Source of the DNA: Rehmannia glutinosa
Taxonomy: Eukaryota > Streptophyta > Magnoliopsida > Lamiales > Orobanchaceae
Reading direction: 5' to 3'
Assembly (NCBI GenBank): GCA_016081115.2
Contig: CM071934.1
Span: forward strand, 63,721,267-63,785,266
Length of the DNA stretch: 64,000 nucleotides
Shown: piece by piece, positions 34,555-44,721 of the stretch
Position numbering within the stretch: the first letter of the stretch is position 1
How the letters are laid out: each line of letters begins with the position of its first letter
Translations under genes and position numbers: made by a program
Notes under the pieces: generated by a model
The model's database searches: none
Seen by the model: the letters and a program-made list of their open reading frames with translations, nothing else
What the model was told of the DNA's origin: nothing

Positions 34555-34890
34555 TTAAATTGAATGGAAATTATCTTTGAAAATCTCATGATCTTTTGGT
34601 TGCAAGGTCACAAATATTCGGGGATCTTTGAAAATCTCAGCTACTCGTCGAAGATCCCGTTCACACATAATCAAAGACTTAACCTCATAACCACCCCCAG
34701 TTGGCATTAAACAGTGTAATTTGTATTCACACAAACGTCGATCACCATTTACAACGTTATGAACAATATCCACAAACCCACTATATGATATTGTCCACAA
34801 CGGCGTAAAAACGAGTACTTCTTCACCATTCCTATAGAAACTACCATCCCAAAAACCACTATGGACAATTATCACTTTATCATCCTCCAT
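34555..34890 (-). pseudogene. MULE transposase, N-terminal MuDR-type domain only
   Basis: 112 codons from ATG 34890, chosen because it directly follows a TTTGTTTCAG splice-acceptor-like sequence on the minus strand and starts MEDDKVIIVHSGFWDG. The region with ISYSGFVDIVHNVV, a Tyr/Cys-rich middle and FKDPRIFVTLQ matches the N-terminal (PB1-like) domain of MuDR-type transposases. The zinc-finger, DDE and SWIM domains are missing: the reading frame ends at 34555, where sequence related to the convergent gene begins. One internal deletion could have removed both the rest of the transposase and the peptidase. Confidence 0.7.
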
Positions 34891-34937
34891 CTGAAACAAA
34901 AAAAAGCAGGACAAAAAAAAAATCAAATCGGGAACAT

Positions 34938-35012
34938 GTAACTGCAAAGGTAACTCGGGTTGAGTTACAAGCGACTCAATTGAGTCACATGTAACTCGAC
35001 CGAGTTACCTTT
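34938..35012. repeat. Second GAGTTAC / GTAACTC cluster, right side of the MULE
   Basis: Two exact copies of each heptamer plus variants, including GAGTTACAAGCGACTC and CATGTAACTCGACCGAGTTA. It lies just upstream of the transposase start on the minus strand, so both ends of the element carry the motif. Confidence 0.85.
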
Positions 35013-35274
35013 GCGCTATTGTTCGAGCTTATTTCGAACTGGTTTTTTTTTCATGTCTATGGATTTCAGATCTATTCTACACCCAACCTCAAACTAAATA
35101 CGATAGTGAAATGAATAAAGAATAAGATAGAGAACAAAATGCTTACATTATTTCGAGATTCCGATCGGGAAAATGGGTTGCCGGAAATTTGCCGGAATTT
35201 TGTCTTTGAAATTTGAAGAGAGAAAGTGAAAGTAAACGAGAAAAGGAGAAAGAGAGGTAGGAGAAAGAGAGGTA

Positions 35275-35409
35275 TAAGACCTAGTATAATATGCTTAAAG
35301 GGTATGAATGTCATTTCACACCCCAAAATGGCTAAAAAAATTTGTTTGAAAAAATTGGCTATTTTTAATCTTTTGAAGTTGGAAATGGCCAATTTGACCC
35401 ATTTCCACC
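35275..35409. repeat. MULE terminal inverted repeat, right
   Basis: In complement it reads GGTGGAAATGGGTCAAATTG, then AATAGCCAATTTTTTCAAAC and TTTTTTTAGCCATTTTGGGG, matching the left terminus. Confidence 0.65.
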
Positions 35410-35796
35410 AAACAAAATTATGGCAGAGAACTAGTGAGAGTTGGAGAATGGACGGCTACATGAGGTGCAAGAAAAGGAATCTCCAATCACTTCCATTACC
35501 CATCCCACTTCACCTTCTTTCTTTTTTTTTTTTTGTATACCTCACTTTAACTTTCTTTATTTTATACACTCTCCACACCATTCTTTTCTTGCACTCAACT
35601 TTTATAGACACTTATACTTTAACGAAAAAAATGTTGAAAGAGTGAGCTGCCTAAAGAAACAAAGAAAAGGTTGGGCATTTTGTTTTCAAGATATTTTTGC
35701 ATCAACCAATAATTAACTTTCATCTTTCTACTTCCTTTCATCTCTCTAAACCATTCTTTCAATATATTATACATTTCTCTCTACTCAATCTCTCTT

Positions 35797-35801
35797 CCAA
35801 G
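35797..35801. repeat. Target-site duplication of the Retand-like element, left copy
   Basis: CCAAG, repeated exactly at 47098-47102. The related LTR L1 shows the unoccupied region around 9335-9360. Confidence 0.9.
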
Positions 35802-36433
35802 TGTTGACGTGCGTTTTGGTCAACAAGCAAAAATATGTAAAAGGTTTAACACGTGGAAATGAAAACGTGCGTAACGTATGTTTATTTCTGGCTAATTATG
35901 CCTTTTTTGTATTCTGCCGAGCCGGATTATTAGGGTCGGTCTTTCTTATAGTTTGTTACAATTGCCTCCCTTCTCTTTTCTCCTTTTCAGACTTTTTATA
36001 ACCCTTTGAGTAAGTGGGTTTACAATAGTCATCTTTGCACTAACTATTCATTAATTAGTAAAATAATTAAAGAAAGACACATGTCCCTCTCTAACTGTGC
36101 ATGTCAGTCAAATCTTGCCACTTGTCGACTTCTCTTTATAACTTTCTGACATGTGGCAGTTTCTGATACCAATAAAGTGTTAAGTATGGGCAAGTGATTA
36201 CTTCTATGAATCTGTCGCGCGTGCGTTTCATATTGAAATTTGGGCACGGGGCTCGGGGCTCGGCGGCCGTATTGTGGTTGGGCTCGGTAGCGGTTGGGCT
36301 CGGTAGCGGGCGAGCCTAATTCGTGACGTGTTGTCGTACATTATTGTTGATGTCACCTGCAGGTCACCTACTCGGATATGTGTCAGACTGATGACTTGGA
36401 TTAATTTCTCACAGCTCGGCTCGGATATCATCA
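35802..36433 (-). repeat. 3' LTR of the Retand-like element
   Basis: 632 bp; on the minus strand it starts TGATGATATCCGAGCC and ends CGTCAACA. Near 36238-36315 it holds several GGGCTCGG units. Differences from the 5' LTR are a cluster near 36160-36170 and scattered substitutions. Confidence 0.95.
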
Positions 36434-36450
36434 AAGGCCCCCAAGTTTGA
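36434..36450 (-). promoter_or_regulatory. Polypurine tract of the Retand-like element
   Basis: Minus strand ACTTGGGGGCCTT immediately before the 3' LTR start TGATGATAT, typical of Tat-lineage elements. Confidence 0.75.
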
Positions 36451-36778
36451 TTCCGAGAGAAGAATTTCTGAAGTCGGAGTTAAACTTTAATGCTAATGAT
36501 GAACATTTAATGGGGAAACAGATTTCTCAAAGGTTTTGTTCTTTCCTGGCACCTGTCGCGTAGCGATTAATGCTTGAAACGACGCATTAATTGGGTTGCC
36601 ATAATGACAGACACGTGGCATCTTGTGGTTGGACCAATCTTGCGCAGGAACCGAAAAGGTACGTCAGTTCTGTCAGCGGGCGTGGGGACGCGACGTTTTC
36701 TGACATGTTTGACGGCTTTTGAGTTTTTAAAAGGTGTGTCTTTTCGAATAGACGTCTCGTTTATCGAGGAACCCCACC

Positions 36779-36786
36779 TATAAATA
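36779..36786 (+). promoter_or_regulatory. TATA box of the antisense ORF
   Basis: TATAAATA in a CCTATAAATACC context, 148 bases upstream of ATG 36934 and antisense to the retrotransposon. It lies just inside the 3' LTR, so the ORF can be transcribed independently of the LTR promoter. Confidence 0.55.
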
Positions 36787-37962
36787 CCTTTGTTTCCCCC
36801 CATTTTTCACTTTCGCAACCATTAACCTTTGAGCTAAAGTAACTAAAAACGAGCAGAAGTTTCGGGTCGGCTTCCCAAGTTCAGAGACTTCGAACTTAGG
36901 TATTTTTTCGAAATACTCTCCCTTTACCTATAAATGTCTTCTTTTGAGGATAGTAGGAGTCGTAGTTATAGTGTAGAGGTTGAAATTGAAGATCCTCCCT
37001 CTGAACCTTCTGTTTCTTTCTCACCAGCACGGCGATCTCCGTCTCATAGTCCGAGCATTATTCAGATATCTTCTCCGGATTCTCCACGAAGCGGGACGTC
37101 TTTGGGGCGGTCTCATACTATCTTTAATCCGACGCCAGTGACCGTCTTTAGAGAGGGAACGGTGTATCAGCCCGGACTAGCACAAGCAAGTTCCAACGAA
37201 GAATCGCCAAGTGTTGATTCTAGACAAGATTACAGAAGAAGAAGAAAATATGGACCCATCAGAACCGGAGCGTGATACGAGGAACGGGTAAACGAACCCT
37301 CCGGTGATTCGAGGCCGGAGAGGCAACAAGGGCCTATGGGTCATCGTAATGGCGACGGCCGGCAAGGAGGAGGCCCTCGCCTTCGTGTTGAGTCTCGGTG
37401 GACGCCGAGCGATATAAACGATATCCCAAGCATGCTGATGCTCCGAGAGATGGGAGAGCTCCGGCGAAGGTATCGTATTCCAAGTGGTATCCATTTAAAG
37501 GGCCGGATGGCACTGAGGTCCCCCAGTACCCGCCCGTGGGTTGCGTGGGTATACATACCGCCAGCCTTCTATTCGAATTGCAGTTCCCGCTGCCGGTTTT
37601 TCTCACGCGGTGGCTTTGCAAGTGGGGTATGCATCCAACCCAAGTGCATCCCATTACGTGGGGTAGGATTATTGGCCTCTTGGTGATGTTCCACCTAGAG
37701 AAATACCCTCGGCCTAAGTTCAAAGAGATGAATGAACTCTTCGTCTGGCGAGTGACTCCTTCATCAAAAGGTCAGCCGTCCGGATGGTATTACGTACAAA
37801 CTCGATTGGGGTATCCGGATAGTTTAGTGGAAGGTCTTCCTTCATCGTTGAAGGACTGGAAAGAAAAATGGCTCTGGGTGAGCGGCGAGTGGCAAGCTCG
37901 CGTGGAGAACGAAGGAAGGGAGACTGTCATTTATCCTCCTTCAGATTTTGTTTTTGGTTATA

Positions 37963-38047
37963 GTAAGTCTATATCCTTTCTCTCTTCTCTGCTTTTGCTA
38001 TTTATCGTTTCTTTTTGTGATTGACTTGTGTCTTTTTACCTTTGTAG
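37963..38047 (+). other. Intron 1 of the antisense ORF
   Basis: GTAAGTCT donor, TTTTTACCTTTGTAG acceptor, 85 bp. Splicing joins ...FVFGY to KNRASKGPLSATFIRR without a frame change. Confidence 0.7.
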
Positions 38048-38434
38048 AGAACCGCGCATCAAAAGGGCCTTTGTCGGCCACATTCATCCGCAGGCTGGAG
38101 AATATCCTGGCCAGAGGTGCCAGAGATAGGCGGATTGAGAGACTGGCCACTGAGGCCAATTTGGCCGCGGCTGGTTTGAGGCCTGCTCTTCCCGCCGACC
38201 CCGAGACCGAGGCGGCTTGGGATGAGGCGGCTGAGCAGGAGGTGGAGGTTGAGAGAGAGCCTCAGCGGGATCCTCCGGGTAATGAACAAGTACGGACCCA
38301 TTCTCCAGGGGAGCAGCCGGCGAGAACAGAGCGAGCTGCGCCGTCCCCTGCGACGGCTAGCCCTGTGGGCAGATCATCAGCGCCCGTAGGGCAAACGCAG
38401 ACTCCCGAGCCGCTGAGTGCGGCTGCCGTTCGAG

Positions 38435-38516
38435 GTAAACATTATCTTTTTCACGCTTCCTTTTGGAATGTTATTTTGTTTTCTTTTAATCTTCTAACTG
38501 TGGTTGCTTTGTGTAG
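38435..38516 (+). other. Intron 2 of the antisense ORF
   Basis: GTAAACAT donor, T-rich tract and TTTGTGTAG acceptor, 82 bp. Splicing joins ...SAAAVR to GRGLDLRARLRSVRN in frame. Confidence 0.65.
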
Positions 38517-39942
38517 GGCGCGGCTTGGATTTACGTGCACGTCTTCGCAGTGTCAGGAACACGGCCGCGCGGCGAACTCGGGCAGCTGCCGATCAACCTG
38601 CGGATGTGGAGGCGGCTCGGAGAGAAGATATCCGGGCGAAACGTCCTGCGATGGGGTGGTGCGGAGGCGGTGCAGCCTCCTCTTCAAAGGAGAAGAGGAG
38701 GAATTGTGATGGAGGAGCCTGATCAGACCGAAGGGGTTGGTCGAACGGTACCCGAACATCCTGAACAGCCCCCAGAAGAGGGAGGTCCGCGAACTTTCTC
38801 GGATGACCTCGGCAGGGAAGGTCACTTCATCCCTCCAAGTCAAGTGAGGGATGAATATTGCGAGGGAATGATTGGACTACGCCCTCGATGGTTTGTGGAA
38901 TTCGTTCGTGCCCACCCGACGAGGAGCAAACGAGAGTCTTCCGGAGGCAGTCGGGCCGCGATGAGTGTTCGGCTCATGCCTGGACAAAGGTATCGAGCAA
39001 TTCTGCTCGAAACTGACTTCAAGAACAAATTCGAGATGCCATGGCCATGTTTGGGCGGATGATTGGGCTCTTATGGCATGCGGTTGGGGAACTCGTGAGC
39101 TAGAGAAAAAATATGCCGACCGGAAAGGCGGCACGGAGACTGCGAAGCTTTATGCTACCCTTCAAGGGGTACAAGAATCTTTTAAGACTCAAGCGGATGA
39201 GGCTACGGCTCGGCCAATTCGAGAGAGAGAGATCTGCGAGGGCCGAGGCGAGCGAGATCGGGCCCGCAAGGCCAAGAAGAGCTCGGGGTTAAGGTCGCGC
39301 GAATCGAACGTCTTTGCCACGCCGGCCGAGGAAATGGAGAGGCGTCTAGCCGATGTACGCAGGAGGCTGAAGAAACCGCCCGTCGAACCGAGGAAGTTCG
39401 TAGAGAGGCCGTTAAAGCTTACAAAGACTCCGAGGAGTATGCATTCATGTTAACTGTGGCCATGCGACCAGCCTCCAAGAAATTCTTGATTTAATTAAGG
39501 GCGGAGCGTCTTGTTGCTCAACTTGAGGAAGATCCGGCCCTCCGGAGGCCGATCTCGATACCCTTCGGCCGAACTATGCCGAGGCTCCTAATGCGCGGCT
39601 CTCCTCCTCCCGGACGTGGAAGAAGTTGCCTCTAGCGGTGCCGTCGAAATTCCGCCCCCTGCTCAGTCTTGATGCTTTCATATGTACCCCTAGGTAGGTA
39701 ATTTGGCTTCGTGCCTCGAGATGTAATGGGCTCCGGCCTCCCTTATGTAAATACTTTTGAAGTAGAAATGAATTGTTATTTTCCTCACCTGTGTATGTGT
39801 TTCAAGCTTTTTGTAGATGCTCGGCTCTTTTCCTTTTTGTAAGATTGTTGCCTGTCTTCTTTTTCCTTTTATATTCCCAAGTACGAGGCTCGGTTTCTAG
39901 TGCTTCTGAATAAGGGGATTTGCTCGCCTTAATTGATTCTTG

Positions 39943-40518
39943 TACTCGGTATATAAACCTGTCCTTTATTTTGTATTTGAAATTTTGTGTATGAACCGAA
40001 TCTTTATTGCACTCGGTGCGTAACCGAGTCCTTATTTTGTGCTTGGTACGTGGCCAGGTCTTTACTTTATGCTTGGTGCGTAACCAAGTCTTGATTTCAG
40101 TGCTCGGTGCGTAACCAAGTCTGGATTTTGGTGCTCGGTGCGTAACTAAGTCTTGATTTTGGTGCTCGGTGCGTAACCAAGTCTTTATTTTGTGCTTGGT
40201 TCGTGGCCAAGTCTTTATTTTATGCTGGGTGCGTAACCAAGTCTTTATTTTGTGCTTGGTTCGTGGCCAAGTCTTTATTTTGTGCTCGGTGCGTAACCAA
40301 GTCTTTATTTTGTGCTTGGTGCGTAACCAAGTCTTGATTTCAGTGCTCGGTGCGTAACCAAGTCTTGATATTGTGCTCGGTGCGTAACCAAGTCTTGATT
40401 TTGTGCTTGGTTCGTGGCCAAGTCTTGATTTCGTGCTCGGTGCGTAACCAAGTCTTGGTATTATGCTCGGTGCGTAACCAAGTCTTGATATTGTGCTCGG
40501 TGCGTAACCGAGTCTTTA
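39943..40518. repeat. Tandem array of about 30-bp units in the 3' region of the Retand-like element
   Basis: About 17 consecutive units from 40009 to 40518 plus degenerate ones from 39943. Unit length is 30-31 bp, consensus TGCTCGGTGCGTAACCAAGT then CTTGATTTTG, with a variant TGCTTGGTTCGTGGCCAAGT. Units share the inverted words CTTGG/CCAAG. The array creates a repetitive open frame (RNQVFILCLV...) that is not a gene. It sits between the 3' end of pol and the convergent 3' end of the antisense ORF. Confidence 0.95.
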
Positions 40519-41331
40519 GCCGTGGTGAGTAAAAACTTCGTTTTCCTTTAGAGAGCTCACGAAATACCAGATGAAGGGATAATTCTTTGGAATCCTATCT
40601 GGATCATAGACCGAGATCTTTATTGATAATACCGTTTCAGGTATGCTACATTCCATGGATGCATGAATTTTTCTCCACTCAAATATTCTAGCCGGTACGC
40701 CCCACCGTATAAGACGCGTGGCGACCCAAAATGGGCCCTCCCGGTCAAGCTTCAATGGGTGGGTTGAATGCCCGTTATCTTTTTCAATACAAGATCGCCG
40801 ACCAAATCTTCTTTCCTTTACTTTCGAATTGTAGTACCTTTCACTCCTTTGTTTATACACTGCATTTTTCATCTCGCACTACACCTTTTTCTTCTTCGAG
40901 CAGTGTCTAGCTCGGCTCGGAGCGCGCCCTCATTATAGTCTTCTTCAAAATTTGCAATTCAAGGTAGGGGCTCCAATCTCAACAGGGATCACCGCCTCGG
41001 CTCCATAAGCTAAAAAAAGGTGTTTCTCCAGCCGTGGTCGCTCGATGTGTCGGGTCAGATGACCATAGTACACCGGGTAGTTCCTCCGGCCAATTGCCTT
41101 TAGACTCCTCCAATGTCGCCTTCAAGGTATACTTGAGTATTTTATTAACGGCCTCAACTTGTCCGTTCGATCGGGGTGGTATGGAGTTGAGAAATAGTTT
41201 TTATGCGAAAACCTTCACAAAATTTGAAACCTTCGGTTGTCGAATCGTTTCCCATTATGCCGTAACAATCGAATGTGGTATCCCGAATCTACGAGATAAT
41301 GGATTTCCATACAAAGCTCACAATCTTTTCT
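40516..41331 (-). pseudogene. Retand-like integrase, core end and C-terminal region
   Basis: Broken continuation of integrase: ...KIVSFVWKSIISRRFGIPH near 41330-41270, remains of the core with PYHPDRTD-like sequence near 41180 (usual DGQxE region), and an open stretch 40872-40516 (MKNAVYKQRSERYYNSKVKE, then REGPFWVATRLIRWG). This corresponds to the C-terminal part that follows the catalytic core in Tat elements. Several stops separate the pieces. Confidence 0.7.
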
Positions 41332-42579
41332 TCATCTATTTTTGCGGAGGCTCCGCCTCGCCCATTTTGTGAAATAATCCACCGCCACGATGGCATACTT
41401 GACGCCCCTTTGCCGGTGGGGGAGTGGTCCGATGAGGTCCATTCCCCATTTGGCAAACGGCCATGGGCTAAATACGGAAGTAAGTTGTTCAGGATGATAT
41501 CTGACCTGTGGTGCAAATCTTTGGCACCTCTCACATCTTTTGACGAGGTCGGTTGCGTCCTTTCTTAGGGATGGCCAGTAGTATCCTTGCCGTATTAATT
41601 TATAGGCCAACGTTTGGCCCCCAGCGTGGTTGCCGCATATTCCCTCATGAACCTCTCGAAGTGCGTGTCTGCATCTGTCTCGGAAAGACAGTAGGAGTGG
41701 GATGGAGTATCCTCGTTTGTATAGGATGCCGTCTACTAGTGTAAATCGAGCCGCTTGAGTTCGTAGTGTTCTGGCCTCAGCTTTGTTTTCAGGTTGAACT
41801 CCTTTTTCTAAATACTGAATGATTGGGGTCATCCAAGTCTGTTCGGCGGTTTCGGTTGTATATATTTTCTTTGCACCAAGTGACGGGCGAGACGGTTGTG
41901 TGACAAAGTGACATCTGTGATGGCATCCGCCCCTGGATCGGAGCCGAGCCGAGCTAAGGCATCCGCTTGCATGTTCTCGGCTCGGGGCACATGTAAGACT
42001 TTTGTTTTGAAGTGTGATAATCTCTTCTTGACCAAATCCAAATATTGTGCAATTTTTGCTCTTTAAGCCAGTACTCACCGTTGATTTGATGAACGCGACC
42101 AACCGAGAATCGCTGTGCACCAATAGTTGTTTTAGGCCCATAGAGGCCGCCATATCTAAGCTTTGCCGGGAGCGCCATATTCGGCCGTTGTTCGTTGCGG
42201 GAAACTGAAATCGTACGGCCGAGCAGTAGCATTTTTCATTTGGATCGATTATCACGATTCCGCCCCCTGCTCGGCCTGCAGTGGAAGAGCCGTCAACGAA
42301 TAATTTCCATTCTTGGTCTTCCATAACTTCCAATCGTATGGAAGATGTGAACTCGGCCACAAAATCGGCTAAAGCCTGTCCTTTTATTGCGGTGCGTGGT
42401 TCGTATATAATGTCAAATTGACTGAGTTCGACGGCCCACTTAATCATCCGACCAGAAGTATCAGGTCGGTGTAATACTTGTTTTAGCGGGTAGTTCGTCA
42501 ATACTATAATCTTGTGTTCTAGGAAATATGGACGGAGTTTCCGTGCCGCGGTGATTAATGAATAAGCCAACTTTTCCAT
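41332..42579 (-). pseudogene. Retand-like RNase H, second RNase H and integrase N-terminus
   Basis: 415 open codons. Residues 1-80 are the end of the classical retroviral-type RNase H / connection (LAYSLITAARKLRPYFLEH, ALADFVAEFT). From residue 91, WKLFVDGSSTAGRAGGGIVI begins a second RNase H-like domain with Asp96, as in Tat elements; its middle (residues 130-225) is distorted by frameshifts. Residues 300-355 are the integrase zinc-binding domain (H311, H318, C349, C352). Residue 381 (WGMDLIGPLP) is the first catalytic Asp of the core. The frame then shifts. Confidence 0.85.
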
Positions 42580-42650
42580 TGGTGGGTACCGGAGCTCGGC
42601 GTCATGTAACGCTTGACTGGTGTAATAGTCTGGATGTTGAATAGAGCCAT

Positions 42651-43457
42651 CTAGCCTTTGATTAACACCGAAATGATGGCGTATTCGGATACCGCCAAGT
42701 ACAAATACAAGTCCTCCCCTTGGGTCGGTTTTTGCAATATAGGGATTGAAGAGAGGTGTTGTTTGAGGGATTCAAAGGCAATCTGTGCTTGCTCGGTCCA
42801 CTCGAAATTTTTGCTTTTCTTTATAATTTCAAAGAAAGGCTTGCACTTGTCTGTGGACCGAGAAACAAATCGGTTAAGGGCGGCCAATCGGCCTGTTAGG
42901 CTTTGTACCTTTTTTACAGAGTTTGGGGATTCTAGGTCGGTGATGGCTTTTATTTTGTCTGGGTTAGCTTCGATTCCCCTTTGGCTGACCATATACCCCA
43001 AGAATTTACCCGAGCCGACCCCAAATGTGCACTTTCTCGGGTTTAACATCATCTTGTACTCTCTCAAAACAGCAAACATTTTATTAAGATCGTTAAGATG
43101 ATCGGACATGTACAGTGATTTTACCAACATGTCATCTACATAGACTTCCATAGTGTGACCTATCATTTTCTCAAACATCTTATTTACTAACCTTTGATAG
43201 GTCGTATCAGCATTCTTCAATCCAAAGGGCATCATCTTGTAATAGTGAATTCCTCGAGCAGAGAAGAATGAGGTATTTTCTTCATCTTCTGGGTGCATCC
43301 GTATTTGGTTGTAACCCGAGTATGCATCCATGAAGCTCATCAGCTCGTGTCCTGCCGTGGCATCCACCATGTAATCGATATTTGGCAATGGATAAATCGC
43401 CCTTAGGGCATGCTTTGTTGAGGTCGGTAAAATCCACGCATAGGCGCCACTCGCCAT
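42651..43457 (-). pseudogene. Retand-like reverse transcriptase, palm to connection
   Basis: 268 open codons starting in the fingers. SFMDAYSGYNQIRMHPEDEE (residues 41-60), YYKMMPFGLKNADTTYQRLV, the catalytic YVDD at residues 106-109 followed by MLVKS, then KCTFGVGSGKFLGYMVSQRG and the connection LTGRLAALNRFVSRS. Length and order are normal for a gypsy RT. The upstream part is in another frame at 43282-43716, so a frameshift near 43390 inactivates the protein. Confidence 0.9.
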
Positions 43458-43716
43458 TGCTTTTTTTTACCAAAACAGGATTGGCGACCCATCGGGGATA
43501 TAGGGCTTCCCGGATGAATTGATTGTCTAGTAGCTTGTTAACCTCGGTCTCGAGTGTTGCCTGTCTGTCAGGGCCGAGTTTGCGCCTTTTCTGGATAACT
43601 GGGCGGAACGTTAGATCAATATTGAGGCGGTGGCATGCATACTTAGGGTCAATCCCGGGCATGTCCGCATGAGTCCATGCGAAGACATCAAGATTATTTC
43701 CCAAAAACTCGATCAA
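43282..43716 (-). pseudogene. Retand-like reverse transcriptase, N-terminal part
   Basis: Contains DVFAWTHADMPGIDPKYACH, KRRKLGPDRQATLETEVNKL, FIREALYPRWVANPVLVKKS and WRLCVDFTDLNKACPK, the fingers region typical of Tat RT. The last 40 codons are out of frame with the next segment. Confidence 0.85.
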
Positions 43717-43805
43717 CTCGTTTCGATATGGTTCTGGGAGATCATGACCAATACGCAGTTGGCGCCCCTCGCTTGGCCTTCCGACATTGATTGTATCAAC
43801 CTATT

Positions 43806-44440
43806 CTACTGGTTCCGCCCGTTTTCTTTTCTTACTTTGCCCCTCCTTGATTTGCAGGGGTAATTCGTCTTCAGCGGCCGGCTCATCTCGATTGCCGGTT
43901 CACCTTCTTCCATCATTGGCTCCTTCCCGGGCCGACGACCTGGATTATCCTCCTGAACGATCACCACTTTCCGCTCGGACTCCTCCTTGGGCAGGGGATT
44001 GTCTTGTGTGGTTCCACTGGTTTGTCCTTGTTCCGCCACGTTAATCTCCACCGGTCGGAGTTTAAGAGAGCACTCTCGCGACTCCCTTTGATTCCCTTTA
44101 TGTATAGCTTCGCCATCAGATGTTGGGAATTTTATACAAAAATGATATATTGAAACGGCTTTTATATGATAAAGCAATGGCCTCCCAATGATAGCATTGT
44201 ACTCGGAATCGGCATTGATTATTTTGAATGTTGTCATGACAATCCGTTTATGCAAACCTTGTCCCATTTGGATGGGCAAATCAACTTCCCCGAGCGGGAC
44301 TATCCTTCCTCCTCCAAACCCCGAGAATCGCTATCGTTGCATGGACGGATATAACTATCATCCACGTTTAATCTTGAAATGCTCGGACATAAATGATCGA
44401 CGAATAGCTTCCTGTGTCGATCAAAATTCTATGAACCGGA
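43806..44440 (-). pseudogene. Retand-like aspartic protease and linker
   Basis: The active-site block reads VHRILIDTGSYSSIIYV, with Asp-Thr-Gly-Ser at 44418-44407 on the minus strand. A stop follows shortly, and the rest of the protease is in the open stretch 44279-43806 (TTFKIINADSEYNAIIGRPL). A Glu/Pro-rich spacer then leads to RT. The protease cleaves the Gag-Pol polyprotein; frameshifts break it here. Confidence 0.75.
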
Positions 44441-44721
44441 ATACCCAAAATCGGTGCAAGAATGACCGGAGGGTCGAAATGAGGATGGACCACCTGGTCG
44501 GCATCCGCATCCGAGAACACAAAGTGGCGGTGGGTTGGCCTTCCTTGATTTCCGCCACCCGAACTTGTCTTTCGGCATTGGTTGCCTGTCCTAACATCGG
44601 CTTTTCTTTTCTGTTGGAGCGTCTATCCTCTCTTGTGTTAGTATTGATTCGACCGACACTCGACATCATGAGGATCTCCCTCCCTGGTTTTCACCGGGGG
44701 TGGCGGAGGAGAGCCGATTGA

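Larger units (their letters stand above)
30701..35409. mobile_element. Mutator-like DNA transposon (MULE) with DUF1985/Ulp1-type gene, internally deleted
   Basis: The ends are long imperfect inverted repeats sharing TTTTTTAGCCATTTTGGGGT (left 30769-30788; right, in complement, near 35320-35340). A possible 8-bp target duplication AAACAAAA occurs at 30693-30700 and 35410-35417, but it is low-complexity. Contents: a plus-strand intron-containing gene with DUF1985-like and pre-Ulp1 segments (30931-34493) and, convergent to it, a minus-strand MuDR-type transposase N-terminus (34890-34555). This resembles the Ulp1-carrying Kaonashi-type MULEs. Neither the peptidase core nor the transposase catalytic domain is present, so the element is non-autonomous. 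Confidence 0.7.
36934..39453 (+). pseudogene. Antisense ORF of the Retand-like element (plant 'putative gypsy type transposon' family)
   Basis: Runs opposite to gag-pol. From ATG 36934 an acidic Ser/Pro-rich N-terminus (MSSFEDSRSRSYSVEVEIED) continues to 37275. A frameshifted block follows (LRRRYRIPSGIHL at 37456-37494), then the core domain from about 37500: PPVGCVGIHTASLLFELQFP, LCKWGMHPTQVHPITWGRII, NELFVWRVTPSSKG. An 85-bp GT-AG intron (37963-38047) and an 82-bp intron (38435-38516) splice in frame; the next exon runs to a stop near 38722 and the homology continues after a frameshift. The C-terminal part (38900-39450) is rich in Glu, Arg and Ala and looks like a long coiled coil. The core resembles the domain called Transposase_28 / putative gypsy type transposon. 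Function unknown; frameshifts make this copy defective. Confidence 0.7.

Noticed and set aside
40009..40518. CRISPR-like array
   Set aside because: Units are contiguous without unique spacers and the setting is a plant retrotransposon, so this is an ordinary tandem repeat.
40169..40532. Repetitive open frames RNQVFILCLV...
   Set aside because: They are translations of the 30-bp tandem array, whose unit length is a multiple of three in most places. No coding evidence.
41275..41568. Plus-strand open frames overlapping Retand pol (also 42658-43101, 44188-44721, 44963-45255)
   Set aside because: Complement-strand shadows of the minus-strand pol and gag; the sense strand carries the family motifs.
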